From the NCBI GenBank assembly GCA_025267735.1, contig CM046305.1, forward strand, positions 38,461,108 to 38,525,107: a DNA stretch of 64,000 nt. Direction: 5' to 3'. Positions 1-15,643 of this stretch are shown here, one piece after another (positions within the stretch are counted from its first letter, which is position 1; every line of letters begins with the position of its first letter). Origin of the DNA: Mactra quadrangularis. Lineage: Eukaryota; Mollusca; Bivalvia; Venerida; Mactridae. The notes under the pieces were generated by a model. The model worked only from the letters and a program-made list of their open reading frames with translations, made no database searches and had not been told where the DNA came from. Position numbers and translations under genes: made by a program.

Positions 1-3000
1 ATCTTTGATATACTTGATAATTGAATATGGCTGTTAAGATATTTCTGAATTGACTACTTTCATACGCGCTTAGACAAACACAACTATTGCGACTGATCTT
101 ATAGAATGCATCCAAACTACAAGGGGATTTTTAATCCACTGGACTGGCTTCCATTGTTGTTGACAATGGAATAGTTTCACAACCCTCATTATAGTTCGAG
201 TTGTCGGTCTCGTTTGCTGGTTTGTTTAGGTATGTGTAAAACATATAGTTAAATATGTGCGTGTAATCAGACAGAGAGTATCTGCATACTATGCAAAAGT
301 CTATGTGGTACTGTCGCCTGACCCGCATTAATCTAAATGGTTAGTTTAAACAATATATGTATTTTTTTTATCAATAAGCAAGTACATATACATGGAAAAT
401 GGTCTAAATAATTCTGAGGATTGCAGAAATATTTTATTTTCTCTCCTCGGATATAAAAAAGGCTTTAAAGTGATAGTATCAGTGCGCACAATAATAAGTC
501 TACATACACAGATACTAAACAGGATTGATGCAATGGAAATGACACTAAATTATTCGAATAAATGTAAAAAAAAACATTAGGTAGACACAATCCAACAAAA
601 TAACAATTATTTTAACACCCTTAAATTGTCAATTGACTGGATTGATGTTATGGAAAGGACACCAAAATATTCGAACAAATGCAACAAAAACATCAGGGAG
701 ACAAAATTCGACAAAATGACAATCATTTAAACACCCTTAAATTGCCAATGGACATGGTATTTCTGAGGTAGACATTTTACCTTGCTCTCATGGGAGTTTA
801 GTTAATGTCATTTAATTATAACTTCAACAGTATTATCTGTATGTATGTCAATGTTATTTCTGATATTTTCATTATTTTATGCTAAAGTGTCTGAAGCGCT
901 TTGCGACGGAGAACTTCAACGTAATATAAAGATATGTGTGTAGTGGCTTGTGTTACAATCTTATATTGTTGCTTGTCATTTCTTCGTGCCTTCTCTATAA
1001 TACAAGTACCACCATTTTATAAATTGGATCAGTAGGAACTAGTTACAATTGTCCGACCTATATTATGTTTTATCACATTCAGATGTCTGTAAATCCACAA
1101 TTGATATAACACTCAATCATAACAATTGTAGGCTTCAGTAATTCTCAAAGAGAAGCATGCAGTTAAAAGTGATATAATTATCACCACGTATGAGATTGCT
1201 CCACTTACTCTCATTGTAATTTTGTTATACCACAGAGAAGTTAACATTCTACAAATATTCTGCTTTCCATTTTATGTTGTAATGAACAATTAAATATTCA
1301 GCAATCGTGTAATTGTATACTTTTGTTGCTTAAGAAATATTCCTCTCAATAATCATTGATTAGAGTATATGATTAGATATAGATTGATCTTCATTTTAGG
1401 AGCAGTGGTCCAGTGGTAGGACACGCGCTTAGGGATCGAGAGGTCCTGGGTTCGAATCCCACCAGGGGCACTGCTAATTTCCTTGTGCAAGAAATTTACC
1501 AGCGATTGCTTCACTCCACCTAGGTGTAAATGGGTACCTGCGAGGGTGGTATAATTCAGTTGCGCCAATTTGTCGGCTGCACTAATAAGCGGAGTAAAAA
1601 GACTCCCCAGGGAGAATGATAGATGGATACCAGTAGCCCAGTGACCATGGGTAATAGCTGTAAAGTCGGTGAACGTGCGTAAGCATGAAACTTAGACTAT
1701 AAAATGCATTAACATTTTTAACATTTTTTAATTTTGTTGTGTTTTTTATTTTTGTATATTACCACGTATATACAGGTTTGGAATATATCAATATTGAATG
1801 TTCTCTTTATTCCAATACGTTTCTTAAACGTTTTCTCCTGTTAGCATTTACTTTTATGCATTGCATTCCGGAGGGTCTTGCCAATTACAAAAACTGTTAG
1901 CTTGTATTGGAAGCTAAGATGATTCAGTGCAATATAGAATGATAAACTATCGATTGTCCGCAGTGAAAAAATCGCACCGTGTCTCATGTTTGACTTTACT
2001 GAAATAAATACACACAGTGTTCATTTGATCTCGACACTTGTTGTCGATTTGACATCAACTCTCAGACTGAGTATATTGGAATGCACTAAGATCACGCAAC
2101 TGATCTTACAAATACGATTTTAATCCCAAATGTCATTAAAATGTAATTGACAATTGTCATAAAAATCAACAGTTGATATACATATCGATCAGCATCTTGC
2201 AAGCTTCAATGACTCTATAACGATGACATGCAGTTAATTGTGATATAATTTTCAGCATACATGAGTCATTAACTCTCACTGCATTATGAAATACAATCAG
2301 GGGAAATTCTTACACATCAAATGTAGCAGCAGCATTGCATTATGATTTGTACTCGATACCCCTTTGTAAGAGTACTTGAGTTCTAATATGGCGACGAGGG
2401 TTCTAATCCAGGTCAAGACTGAGTATAAAGTTAATAATATATTATTATACGACGATATTATTAATATGGTGTTAATTTATTATTTTAATCATTTCTATTT
2501 TAAATTAAGTTTCAAGTCCTAAACAACGATAATCAAACTTGTTTTATAATTGTCTTTGAATGCTGGGTAAACACACTAATTTCTCCATGCAAACAATAAT
2601 GCATGCGCTATGGCGACCCTTTTTAATTCATAAATCACTATAGTCATCACCTTTTAGCATATCATACTAATTTACTAGATGTCGGTTTAACCTCTCTAAA
2701 TGATATTAAAATTCTCACTACAATTCTCACATTGGTAGTTATCTAATTGTCATTACTCAAGTGTCTTTGATATTGAACTAAACATATTGAATTTCACTTA
2801 AATATTCATCAAGTTTCAATATTCTGAACTGCAATGAAATATTGTGATGTAATATAATGGATTTTGATCAGAGAAGAAAAGATCATGCGCCAAATTGTCT
2901 CTTTCTTGTTGTGCTTTCGCCTGGTGTTTATATTATCGATAATAGTAGGTATGATAAATGATAAAACTATGGTAGAGTTAGCTGAAAATTAGAATTAAAA

Positions 3001-6000
3001 ATAAATTTCTGATTCTATGTAGAATTTACCAGATATATCATGTTATACTTTATGATTTCAATAATGTTCACCATCATATTAGCATGTGGAATGACAATGG
3101 TGTTGTATTTACGACGAAAACTTTCATTGCTGGTTTAATGTTAACTTACTAGCATCAAGTTGTTATCAGTAGTACCAAAATGTTTTTATAATGGTAAAAA
3201 AAGGGACTCCAAATATTGAAATGTGCCGATAAGAAGTTATCAATTGATTTAAATTGTATTTTATCCAAGAAGGCTTCAACCTGAAATAAAAAAATCACAG
3301 ATGTTGGATGATACCTATTTTTTTCAGCCATGACATTATAAATGAGTTATTCAAATTAGTGTAGTTGTTAAAATATTAGACGCCTCATACTATGATCGTT
3401 GTAAGGATTGCTTTTCCGTAGTATATGCATTGGAAAAAACATAACTTATTTCAAACTGTGCTTTGAAAGTGAAAACTAAGTCCTTGATATTGTAGCAGAT
3501 AACAAACTCGTCCTTAGTTAGTTAACCAGACAAGCACAAGTAAGAATAATATCGTCTTAGGCATCATTAGCACAAAGAAGATTTATAATGTTAATACTAT
3601 TATCTATACCAATACGTATGTGTTCAGAGTAGCCTTAAATTTTGGCTGAATTGAACAATTTACAAATGTATATTAAAATCAAGAAAAAGATCATGTGTCC
3701 TTGGGTTGGAAGTATATTATAAGTTTTGTGTCTATGATAATTTAACATGAAATATACATAATCCTCTGGTGTGATTGGACGTTGATTGTAATATTAATAT
3801 TGGAACAGAGTGAAAGAGACTAACAACCGTAAATATAATCCCAGCATTCAAGAATGAATAGATGCTGTCATAGATATGTATACTGCTGACAAATAAATCA
3901 TGGTTCAGATATGATTGTATATAATCTGAATTGAAAAGCAGGATCATGAAATCTAAACACTTTTTTGACAAGTATGGTTTCTGCGATGATTCTGTCAAAA
4001 GGTGTGATAAAACGAATATGTATGATTAAAAGCTGCATTTATCCTACTTGTTCCTTCAGATTTGACTTCTTGTTCATTAACATACGTCCAACCATAAGCA
4101 CTTCTTATTATTAAGCTGCAAATAATTTGATATAACATTATCTTTATTATTTTATATTACTAGTTGGACTCCATATTCAACAGTTGATATATCAGTCAAT
4201 CATTATGTTGCAAACTTTAACAAATCTGGCATAATATCATGCAGTTAAATGGAATGTGATTATCAGCTAGCATGACATTGTGTCATTTACGCTCAATATA
4301 TAATGGAGAAGTGAGATAAAATTGAATATATTCTTTCACAGTGGCATTTAACCTGTCATCATCGGACACTTACAGTTGAGAGAAGCATAAAAATCTTCAA
4401 CTGAAATGACCCTAGTCACGTCATGATTAAATCCTTTTTTTAGTTTAGATCCTAATAAATGTGGATGAATTGCCCTGTTGCGTAGAAACTGAATAAATAT
4501 AATATGTTTTTCACTCATGTTTGTCTGAATTGATAAAGTAATCCAACTGTCGTGGTGTAAAGTAGGCACATTATGTTTGCCAGAAACAACTCCTGAACAG
4601 TTGGTAAACAACAGGGGTACCACCGTCTGTTCAGTTCTTTAATACTGTGTTATTGTTGATGTTTGAGAGAAAAAGAAATGATTTCCATCAGAAAATGATT
4701 GAATTATATTTTTATAGAATCGTAAAGAACATTCCTGACTGTAACATACAGAGAGCGATGACAGTGTAAGATAGTAAACTGTCTGGATATAAGAACAGTT
4801 GATAACTTCTGGATTGTAGATTGTAGACAATTTTATCAAATTCTTGTTGATACTTAATTGTTTTGCTACTTTGACAGCGAAATGTAAAAAATTGACCTTG
4901 GCGATACCCTTACATGAAGAAGTTGCCATTGTTACAGGCCAAGTCAATAGATTCTGGTAATTCAAATATAGCTAAATAAATGAATGTTCATTTTACGTGT
5001 TTTTTTAAGAACGGTTTAAAGAAAATTAACTTGGTGAAAAATATCTTATCAATTTAGCAATGGGTTTCTCCCTTTTCCAACTTCGACACATACACTTTTA
5101 TAAATGGACGTGGTATTTTAAGCTCGACATTATACTAATAGCGTGTCCTCATGAGAAATATCAATAAAATGCATCCAAAAGGGTGTTTGTGTCAAAGTGT
5201 TTTGGATATTTTAATTTATTCTAAATATCATGTGTTGTGAATATAGTGTCAGAATGCATATCTATTATTAATTTTTTATACTCGTATAACTGTAATAAAT
5301 CAGATCATTTGTAGAGATTAGTGTCGCCAGATAAAGTTCAATGTCTATATCATCTCACCATAGAATATCAATCATGAGTTTTATGTCCTTTGGTTGAAAT
5401 ATAAAACAAATATATCATTTATTCTATTATACTTAACACACACATTTTACCTAAGCTAATGATGTATGCTAGTCGCACATCATTAAATCAGGACAAATAA
5501 AGACTCAAAGATCGTAAAATAGTTTCATAGCAGTCAACAATGAATGGTTTGATGTCATGTAAGCGATCAAAACTCACACGATGTATGGATTAATCTCGAG
5601 TTTTACATGTGTTGTATTGGATACTAGATCAACACATTCAGTCATATCATTGTCAATAATACATGTATACATATTTGGCAAGGCTAATGTACAATGATAA
5701 AATGGTTAATACTAACAAAGATAATATATCACTCTTGTCATTTTGATTAATATTTTGCCATGTCATAGAAATTCAATTTTAGTTAGAATAACTATATATC
5801 TATAGCATACGTAAAAGTTCATCTGTTATTTCTTAGTCAAATAAAAAAAAACATGATGTAGTATGCAGGCGAATACTTGAGCAATCAAACTAATTGTTTA
5901 GTCTGACTGAAGTACTACGTATAAATACTCCTGACGAAAGATTTAAGCCGTCGAAAATTGATGTTTAAGGTAGTTTTTTACCAGCACTTGTTATATTTAG

Positions 6001-7808
6001 GACAGAGAAGTTTAACTAATACTGATATTTGACTACATATGGCACTTACTCGCGTGTTTTTAATTATATAGATTCCAGGAATAATCTGACGTTTGTATTA
6101 GTTTAGATTTAAATATAACCGTGATTTTTTTGGCAATTTAGTTATCATTTTTTAATTTTATAAATCCAAAGCATCGGTTTATATACTGTCAATATCCATG
6201 ATTCAAACAATTATTCGAAAATACTTAATTTCTTTTGGAAACATAAAACATTCAAACACTTAAAAATAATATCAACACATTTTGAAGTAACATAATACAT
6301 TGTGACTTAAGAAGTTCAAAAGTGTGCCTCAAACACAGCTTTGTATATACGTAAATCTTTCTAAAATCATGTCAATCTAATTTGTCGTTATGAGAAATGA
6401 TGGAAATATTTGTAAAGTATTGTCTCTTTTTTGCTGAAATACAGAACGAATCAAGCTTTAAATTAATTGTAGCTTGAAATGCACATTTTACAGCACGCGA
6501 TAGATTTTATGATATTCAATATTGTTCATCGTAGTAATAAATGAATATGGAATGACAATAATATCGTATTTCTCAAGACAAACGGACGTTGTTGAATAAA
6601 AAAGTCTTTGGAAATAGTGCTGATAGTAGAATTTTCTCGCATATTAAAAGAGAATTTCGGAGCTTTTGTAGTTATGAACTTTGGATGTTAAGTTTGGAAT
6701 AACAACAAGGTTTAGTAGAGATATGATTTTATCACTTACAAGAGTATGCTTAAGATTAAATTGGTTCCTTGTAATATTTTATTTGCTGTTTTCTAGAAAT
6801 AAAAATCTATCATTGGAATAGAACAAATTCAACATGTCAGAACATTCACCGTATTAAAATCATTATAAACTGATCATTGCAGAGAGATGTTTAATTTTGT
6901 CATTCACATGTTACTACATGTATATTGATTATTATGACCTGATTGGCAGTAAAATCATATACATCGATAATGATTGTTGTAAAGTTAATGATTTAATGTA
7001 ATACGATTTGGTAATCAATAATAGCAAGAAAGTCAGATCGTCATGCGAAATTTGTCATAAGTGTATGTATATATTTAAGTTGAAAAGGAAAGAGATGGTA
7101 ATTTGCGTATGCCTTGTTACCATTTGATATGGTTTGAATTAAATATTGGATTTCTGGCTCATTGTAGTTTTTTTTCATATTTTATGTCAGGATAAAAAGC
7201 TTTAGCAACAAATACATTTGATCTTTATTGAAAAGGACGGAAATTGTTATATTTGGTGTGATTGGCTTTGTCTGATTTGTAAAAAAACATGAATAATCAC
7301 GACACATTAGTGAGAAACTGATAGATAATGAAGTTATATCATAGAACCTTTAACAATATCTTTCACTCTATTTCACTTAACAGAATGAGATTTGACACGA
7401 GAAATTTATGGAGAGTTATTCCAACTAAGTCATTATGTAGAAATGTTGAAACGCAATAGCTTAATCATATATAATTTTTATGACTTAATCATCAATCTTC
7501 TAAGCAAGCACAGTTGATATTTATGTTTTTTATCGTTTTTTTCTGCTATGGTTTTCTTTTTTGCTCCTAGTATTTCTCTGTGTCTGAAAAGTGTACAGTT
7601 TCAGGTCAAAATAATAGCACACATTTGTTAAATATTGACAGCGTGGAATTTTGACAAACTATATTATTAATTGTCAATATTCATAAGATCGACCGTTTTG
7701 GACGGATGTATAAAGTGCATGAAATTATTTGCGTTGGTCTTCATGGGAAATTACCATATGTTTTTCTGCCTTTATTTCATGCTATTGCTTGTGAAACGTA
7801 GATAGAAT
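1..7808. repeat. Macrosatellite unit 1
   Basis: Contains SINE-A at 1401-1715. Its first 1 kb is closer to unit 4 than to units 2 and 3: both share the variant GGGGATTTTTAATCCACTGG near 122 and 24151, where units 2 and 3 read differently. The remainder has no recognisable gene. It includes three diverged internal repeats around 1094-1230, 2165-2290 and 4183-4310, each with a core like CATGCAGTTAAA followed by GTGAT(ATA)ATTATCA. Confidence 0.93.
1401..1715 (+). mobile_element. SINE-A, tRNA-derived (unit 1 copy)
   Basis: The head has a pol III A-box-like TGGTCCAGTGGTAGGA and a B box GGTTCGAATCC at 1449-1459. The body contains CAGCGATTGCTTCACTCCAC, GTGTAAATGGGTACC and GCGCCAATTTGTCGGCTGCA. The 3-prime end reads GACTATAAAATGCA. 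Body motifs of this kind are common in mollusc SINEs, but I do not assign a named family. The copy sits at the same unit position as those at 9179, 17034 and 26105, so it was amplified with the array rather than inserted separately. Confidence 0.88.
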
Positions 7809-10800
7809 ATATTTGATATATTTAATAAATGAATATGGCTGTTAATGTTTTTATGAATTGTCTACTTTCATACTCGGACAAACACAACTATTGAGACTGA
7901 TCTTATAGAATGAAACCAAACTACAAAGAGATTGTAACCATTGGACTAGCTTCCATTGTTGTGAAAAAGTTTTACATATCATGTTATGGTTTGAGTTGTC
8001 AGTCTCAATTGCTGGTTTGTTTAGGTACGTGTAAAATAGTTTAATCCGTACGTGTAATTAGACAGAGAGTATCTGCATATTATGCAGAAGACGATGTGGT
8101 ACTCTCTTCTGCATTGCATTAGTCTAAATAGTTAGTTTAAACAATATTTATTTTTCAATAAGCAAGTACATATATACATGGAGAATGGTCTAAATAGAGA
8201 AATAGCATTGCTAATTTTATTTTCTCTCTTCGGATATCAAAAAGGCTTTAAAGTGATAGTATCAGTACGCACAATATGAGTCTACATACATAGATACTAA
8301 ACAGGATTGATGCAATGGAAATGACACTAAATTATTCGAATATATGTAAAAAACAAAATCCAACAAAATAACAATTATTTAAAACCTTAAATTGCCAATT
8401 GACTGGATTGATGCAATGGAAAGGACCCCAAAATATCTGAACAAATGTAACAAAAATTATTAGGGTGACAAAATCACCCTAATGACAATCATTTAAACAC
8501 CCTTAAATTGCCAATGGACATGGTATTTCTGTGGTAGACATTTTACCTTGCTCTCATAGGAATTTAGTAAATGTCAGTTTAATTAAAATTTCAATAGTAT
8601 TATCTATATGTATGTCAATGACATTTCTGATATTTTCATTATTTTATGCAAAAGTGTCTGAAGCGCTTTGCGACGGAGAACTACAACGTAATATAAAAAT
8701 ATGTGTGTTGAGGCTTGTGTTACAAACTGACATTGTTGCTTGTCATTTCTTCGTGCCTTCTCTATAATAGAAGTACCACCATTTTATAAATTGGATTAGT
8801 AGGAAATAATTACAATTGTCTGCCCTATATTATGTTTTATCACATTCAGATGTCTGTATATCCACAATTGATATAACACTCAATCATAACTATTGCAGGC
8901 TTCAGTAATTTTCAAAGAGAAGCATGCAGTTAAGGTGATATAATTACCACCACGTATGAGATTGCTCCACTTACTCTCATTGTAATTTTGTTATACCACA
9001 GAGAAAACAGCTTTTTAGTTAACATTCTACAAATATTCTGCTTTCCATTTCATGTTGTAATGAACAATTAAATATTCAACAATCGTGTAATTGTATACTT
9101 TTGTTGCTAAAGAAAAAATCCTCTCATTAATCATTGATTAGAGTATATGATTAGATATAGACTGATCTTCATTTTAGGAGCAGTGGTCCAGTGGTAGGAC
9201 GCGCGCCTTGGGATCGAGAGGTCCTGGGTTCGAATCCCACCAGGGGCACTGCTAATTTCCTTGAGCAAGAAATTTACCTGCGATGCTTCACTCTACCCAG
9301 GTGTAAATGGGTAACTGCGAGGATGGTATAATTCCGTTGCGCCAATTTGTCGGCTGCACTAATAAGCGGAGTAAAAAGACTTTCCAGGGAGATTGATACA
9401 TAGATACCAGTAGCCCAGTGACCAGGGTTCATAGCTGTAAATTCGGTGAACGTGCGTAAGCATAAAACTTAGACTATAAAATGCAATTACATTTTTTTTT
9501 ACATTTTTTCATTTTGTTGTAATTTTTTTTGTATATAACCTTTACAAGTATTAACTATTAAACGTATATTAACTATGTTCTCTTTCCAATACGTTTCTTG
9601 GACGTTTTTTTCCTGTTAGCATTTTCTTTACGCATTTCATACTAGAGTGTCTTGTCAATTACAAACATACTGTTAGTTTGTATTGGAAGCTATGATGAAT
9701 CAGTGCAATGTAGAATGATAAACTATCGATTGTCCGCAGTGAAAAATCGCACGGTGTCTCATGTTTGACTTTACTGAAATAAATACACACAGTCTTCATT
9801 TGATCTCGACACTTGTTGTCGATTTGACATCAACTCTCAGACTGACTATATTGAAATGCACTTAGATCTCGCAACTGATCTTACAAATACGATTTTAATC
9901 CCAAATGTCATTAAATTGTAATTGACAATTGTCATAAAAATCAACAGTTGATATACATATCGATCATCATCTTGCAAGCTTCAATGACTCTATAACGATG
10001 ACATGCAGTTAATTGTGATATAATTTTCAGCACACATGAGTCATTAACTCTCACTGCATTATGAAATACAATCAGGGGAAATTCTTACACATCAAATGCA
10101 ACAACAATGTGTATGTTTTGTACTCGATACCCTGTTGTAAGAGTCCTGATACGGCGACCTGGATTCTAATCAAGAATGAGTATAAAGTTATCAAATATTA
10201 TGAAAATAATGATAATTTATAATTTTAATTATCTATATTTTTATACTAAGTTGCTAGTTCTGAACAATGATAATAAAACTTGTTTAAGAATTTTCTTTTA
10301 AAATTAGTAGACAAACTATTTCTCCATGTAAAAATTGATACATGCGCCATGGCGACCCTTTTTAATTCATTCCTGAATTGTTGTGATTATTACCATTTTA
10401 GCATATCATACTTGTTTACTAGATATCGGTTTAATCCGTTCTAAATGATGTTAAAATTCTCACTACAATTCTCACATTAGTAGTTATCTAATTGTCATTA
10501 CTCAAGTCTCTATGATATTGAAATAAAACATATTGAATTTCACTTAAATATTCATCAAGTTTCAATATTCTGAACTGCAATGACATTTTGTGATGTAATA
10601 TAATGGATTTTGGTCAGAGAAGAAAAGATCATGCGCCAAATTGTCTCTTTCTTATTGTGCTTTCGCCTGGTGTTTATATTATCGATAATAGTAGGTATGA
10701 TAAATGATAAAACTATGCTAGAGTTAGCTGAAAATTAGGATTAAAAATGAATTTCTGATTCTATGTAGAAATTACCAGATATATCATGTTATACTTTATG

Positions 10801-13800
10801 ATTTCAATAATGTTCACCATCATATTAGCATGTGGAATGACAATGGTGTTGTACGCGTATTTACGACGAAAACTTTCATTCTTGGTTTAATGTTAACTTA
10901 CTAGCATCAAGTTGTTATCAGTAGTATCAAAATGTTTTTATAATCGTAAAAACGTGACTCCAAATATTGAAATGTGCCGATAAGAAGTTATCAATTGATT
11001 TAAATTGTCTTTTTATCCAAGAAGGCTTCAACCTGAAATAAAAAAATCACCGATGTTGGATTATACCTATTTTTGTCCGCGCATGACATTACAAATGAGT
11101 TATTCAAATTAGTGTAGTTGTTAAAAATATTAGATGCTTCATACTATGATCGTTGTAAGGATTGCTTTTGCGTAGTATATGCATTTGAAAAAACATAACT
11201 TATTTCAAACTGTGCTTTGAAAGTGAAAACTAAGTCCTTGATATTGTAGCAGATAACAAACTCGTCCTTAGTTAGTTAACCAGACAATCATAAGTAAAAA
11301 TAATATCGTCTTAGGCATCATTTGCACACAGAAGATTTTTAGTGTTAATACTATTATCTATACCAATACGTATATGTTCAGTGTAGCCCTTAAATTTTGG
11401 CCGAACTGAACAATTTACAAATGTATATTAAAATCAAGAAAAAGATCATGTGTCCTTGGGTTGGAAGTATATTATAGGTTTTGTGTCTATGATAATTTAA
11501 CATGTAATATACATAATCCTCTGGTGTGATTGGACGTTGGTTGTTATATTAATATTGGAACAGAGTGAAAGATACTAACAACCGTAAATATATTCCCAGC
11601 ATTCAAGAATGAATAGATGCTGTCATAGATATGTATACTGCTGACGAATAAATCATGGTTCAGATAAGATTGTATATGGTCTGAATTGAAAAGCTGGATC
11701 AAGAAATCTAAACACTTTTTTGACAAGTATGGTATCTGAGATAATTCTGTCAAAAGATGTGATAAAACGAATATGTATGATTAAAAGCTGCATTGATCTT
11801 ACTTGTTCCTTCAGATTTGACTTCTTGTTCATTAACATACGTCCAACCATAAGCACTTCTAATTATTAAGCTGCAAATAATTTGATGTAACATTCTTTAA
11901 CAATCTTTATTATTTTACATTACTAGTTGGACTCCATATTCAACAGTTGATAAATCAGTCAATCATTATGTTGCAAACTTTAACAAATCTGGCATAATAG
12001 CATGCAGTTAAATGGAATGTGATTATCAGCTAGCATGACATTGTGTCATTTACGCTCAATGTATAATGGAAAAGTGAGATAAAATTGGATATACTCTTTC
12101 ACAGTGGCATTTAACCTGTTATTTATCGGACACTTATAGTTGAGAGAAACATAAAAAATTTCAACTGAAAAGACCCTAGTCACGTCATAAATAAATCCTT
12201 TTTTTGGTTTAGATCCTAATAAATGTGGATGAATTGCCCTGTTGCGTAGAAACTGAATAAATATAATATGTATTTCACTCATGTTTGTCTGAATTGATAA
12301 AGTAATCCAACTGTCGTGGTGTAAAGTACGCACATTATGTTTGCCAAAAACAACTCCTGAACAGTTGGTAAACAACAGGGGTACCACCGTCTGTTCAGTT
12401 CTTTAATACTGTGATATTGTTGATGTTTGAGAGAAAAAGAAATGATTTCCATCAGAAAATGATTGAATTGTATTTTTTATAGAATCGTAAAGAACATTCA
12501 TGACTGTAACATACAGAGAGCGGTGACAGTGTAAGATAGTAAACTGTCTGGATGTAAGGAACAGTTTATAATTTCTGGAATGTTGACAATTGTATCCAGT
12601 TCTTGTTGATACTTAATTGATTTGCTACTTTGACAACGAAATGTCAAAAATTGACCTTGACGATACCCTTACATGAAGAAGTCGCCATTGTTACAGGCCA
12701 AGTCAATAGATTCTGGTAATTCAAATATAGCTAAATAATGGATGTTCATTTTACGTGTTTGTTTAAGAACGGTTTAAAGAAAATTAACTTGGTGAAAAAT
12801 ATCTTATCAATTTAGCAATGGGTTTCTCCCTTTTCCAACTTCGACACATACACTTATATCAAAGGACGTGGTATTTTAAGCTAGACATTATACTAAAAGC
12901 GTGTCTTCATGAGAAATAGCAATAAAATGCATCCGAAATAGTGTTTGTGACAAAGTGTTTCTGATATTTTAATTTATTCTAAATATCATGTGTTGTGAAT
13001 ATAGTGTCAAAATGCATATCTATTATTCAAGTTTTTATACTCGTATAACTCCTATAAATCAGATCATTTGTAGAGATTGGTGTCGCCAGATAAAGTTCAA
13101 TGTATATCATCTCACCATAGAATATCAATCATGAGATTTATGTCCTTTGTTTGAAATATAAAGCAAATATATCATTTATTCTATTATACTTAACACAGAC
13201 ATTTTACCTAAGCTAATGATGTATGCTAGTCGCACATCATTAAATCAGGACAAAGAAAGACTCAAAGATCGTAAAATAGTTTCATAGCAGTCAACAATGA
13301 ATGGTTTGATGTCATGTGAGCGATCAAAACTCACAAGATGTATAGAGTAATCTCGAGTTTTACATGTGTTGTATTGGATACTAGATCAACACATTCAGTG
13401 ATATCATTGACAATATTACAAATGTACAGGTATACATATTTGGCAAGGCTAATGTAGAATGATAAAATGGTTAATAGTAACAAAGATTATATATCACTCT
13501 TGTCATTTTGATTAATATTTTGCATTGTCCTAGAAACTCAATTTTAGTTAGAATAACTATATATCTATTGCATACGTAAAAGTTCATCTGTTATTTCTTA
13601 TTCAAATGAAACTAAAACATGATGCATTTTGCAGGCGAATACTTGAGCAATCAAACTAATTTTTTAGTCTGACTGAAGTACTATAAATACTCCTGACGAA
13701 CGATTTGAGCCTTATATATTCCACTATCAATTTTCGGTATGTCCAAAATCGTTGTTTAAGGTTGTTTGTTATTAGTACTGGTTATTTTTAGGACAGAGAC

Positions 13801-15643
13801 GTTCCACCAATACTGAAATCTGACTACATATGACACTTACTTGCGCGTTTTTGATTATATAATTTCCAGTAGTAATCCGACGTTTGTATTAGTTTAGATT
13901 TAAATATTATCGTGATTTTTTTGGCAATTCAGCTATCAATTTTTGATTTTATAAATCTCCAAAGCATCGGTTTATATACTGTCAATATCCATGATTCAAA
14001 CAAGTATTCGTAAATACTTAATTTCATTTGGAAACATAAAACGTTCAAACACTTAAAAATTATATCAACACATTTTGAAGTAACATAATACATTGTGACT
14101 TAAGAAGTTCAAAAGTATGTCTCATATACTGCTTTGTACATACGTAAACCTTTCTAAAATCATGTCAATCTAATTTGTCGTTATGAGAAATGATGGGAAT
14201 ATTCGTGATTTATCGTCTCGTTTTGCTGAAATACAGAACGAAACAAGCTTTAAATTGATTGTAGCATCGATGCACATTTTATAGCACACGCTAGATTTTA
14301 TGATATTCAATATTGTTCATCGTAGTAATGAATGAATATGGAACGACAATAATATCGTATTTCTCAAGACAAACGGACGTTGTTGATTAAAAAAATCTTA
14401 GGAAATAGTGCTGATAGTAGAATTTTCTCGCATATTAAATGAGAATTTCGAAGTTTTTGTAGTGATGAACTTTGAATGTTAAGTTTGGAATAACAAGAAT
14501 ATTTAGTAGAAATATGCTTTTACCACTTACAAGAATATGCTTAAGATGTAATTAGTACCTTGTGATCTTTTATTTGCAGTTTTCTGGAAATTAACCCGTC
14601 AAAAATGTTGACATTTTACAATATATTAAATCCATCAATGGAATAGAACAAATTAAGAACATTCACCGTATTAAAATCATTATACGCTGATCATTGCAGA
14701 GAGATGTTTAATTTTGTTATTTATATGTTACTACATGTATATTGATTATCATGACCTGATTGGCAGTAAAATCATATACATGTATATCGATATTATTGTT
14801 GTAAAGTTAATGATTTAATGTAATACGATTAGGTAATCAATAATAGCAAGAAAGTCAGATCGTCATGCTAAATTTGTCATAAGTGTATGTATATATTTTA
14901 GTAGAAGAGGATAACGTGGGAAGAGATGGTAATTTGCGTTTGCCTTGTTACACTTTGATATGGTTTGAATTAAATATTGGATTCCTTGCTCATTGTAGTT
15001 TATTTTTTCATATTTCATGTCAGGATAAAAAGCTTTAGCAACAAATACATTTGATTTTATTGAAAAGGACGGGAATTGTTATATTTGGTGTGATTGGCTT
15101 TGTCTGATTTGTAAAAAACATGAATAATCACGACACATTAGTGAGAAACTGATAGATAATGAAGTTATGTCATAGAACCTTTCACAATATCTTTCACTCT
15201 ATTTCACTTAACAGAATGAGATTTGACACGAGAAATTTATGGAGAGTTATTCCAACTAAGTCATTATGTAGAAATGTTGAAACGCAATAGCTTAATCATA
15301 TATAATTTTTATGACTTAATCATCAATCTTCTAAGCAAGCACAGTTGATATTTATGTTTTTTTATCGTTTTTTTTTTCTGCTATGGTTTTCTTTTTTGCT
15401 CCTAGTATTTCTCTGTGTCTGAAAAGTGTACAGTTTCAGGTCAAAATAATAGCACACATTTGTTAAATATTGACAGCGTGGAATTTTGACAAACTATATT
15501 ATTAATTGTCAATATTCATAAGATCGACCGTTTTGGACGGATGTATAAAGTGCATGAAATTATTTGCGTTGGTCTTCATGGGAAGTTACCATGTGTTTTT
15601 CTGCCTTTATTTCATGCTATTGCTTGTGAAACGTAGATAGAAT
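7809..15643. repeat. Macrosatellite unit 2
   Basis: Aligns end to end with unit 3 and unit 1. Over long stretches, for example 7260-10260 against 15100-18100, it differs from unit 3 by only scattered substitutions and short indels, which indicates recent duplication or gene conversion between these neighbours. SINE-A is at 9179-9490. No supported gene. Confidence 0.93.
9179..9490 (+). mobile_element. SINE-A (unit 2 copy)
   Basis: Same head, body and 3-prime end as the unit 1 copy, with the B box GGTTCGAATCC at 9227-9237. It carries CGCGCGCCTTGGGATCG where unit 1 has CACGCGCTTAGGGATCG, a difference shared with unit 3. Confidence 0.88.

Noticed and set aside
392..580. 62-codon frame beginning MENGLN, also in unit 3 at 16017
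   Set aside because: The reading frame differs by indels between units and is not kept in units 2 and 4. AT-rich chance frame.
4639..4965. 108-codon antisense frame in unit 1, with a neighbour at 4348-4623
   Set aside because: Stops and frameshifts appear in the matching positions of units 2 and 3; no domain recognised.
8531..8767. 78-codon frame conserved in units 2 and 3 (also 16386-16622)
   Set aside because: It starts at GTG rather than ATG, is broken by stops in units 1 and 4, and has no protein features. Conservation reflects recent unit duplication.
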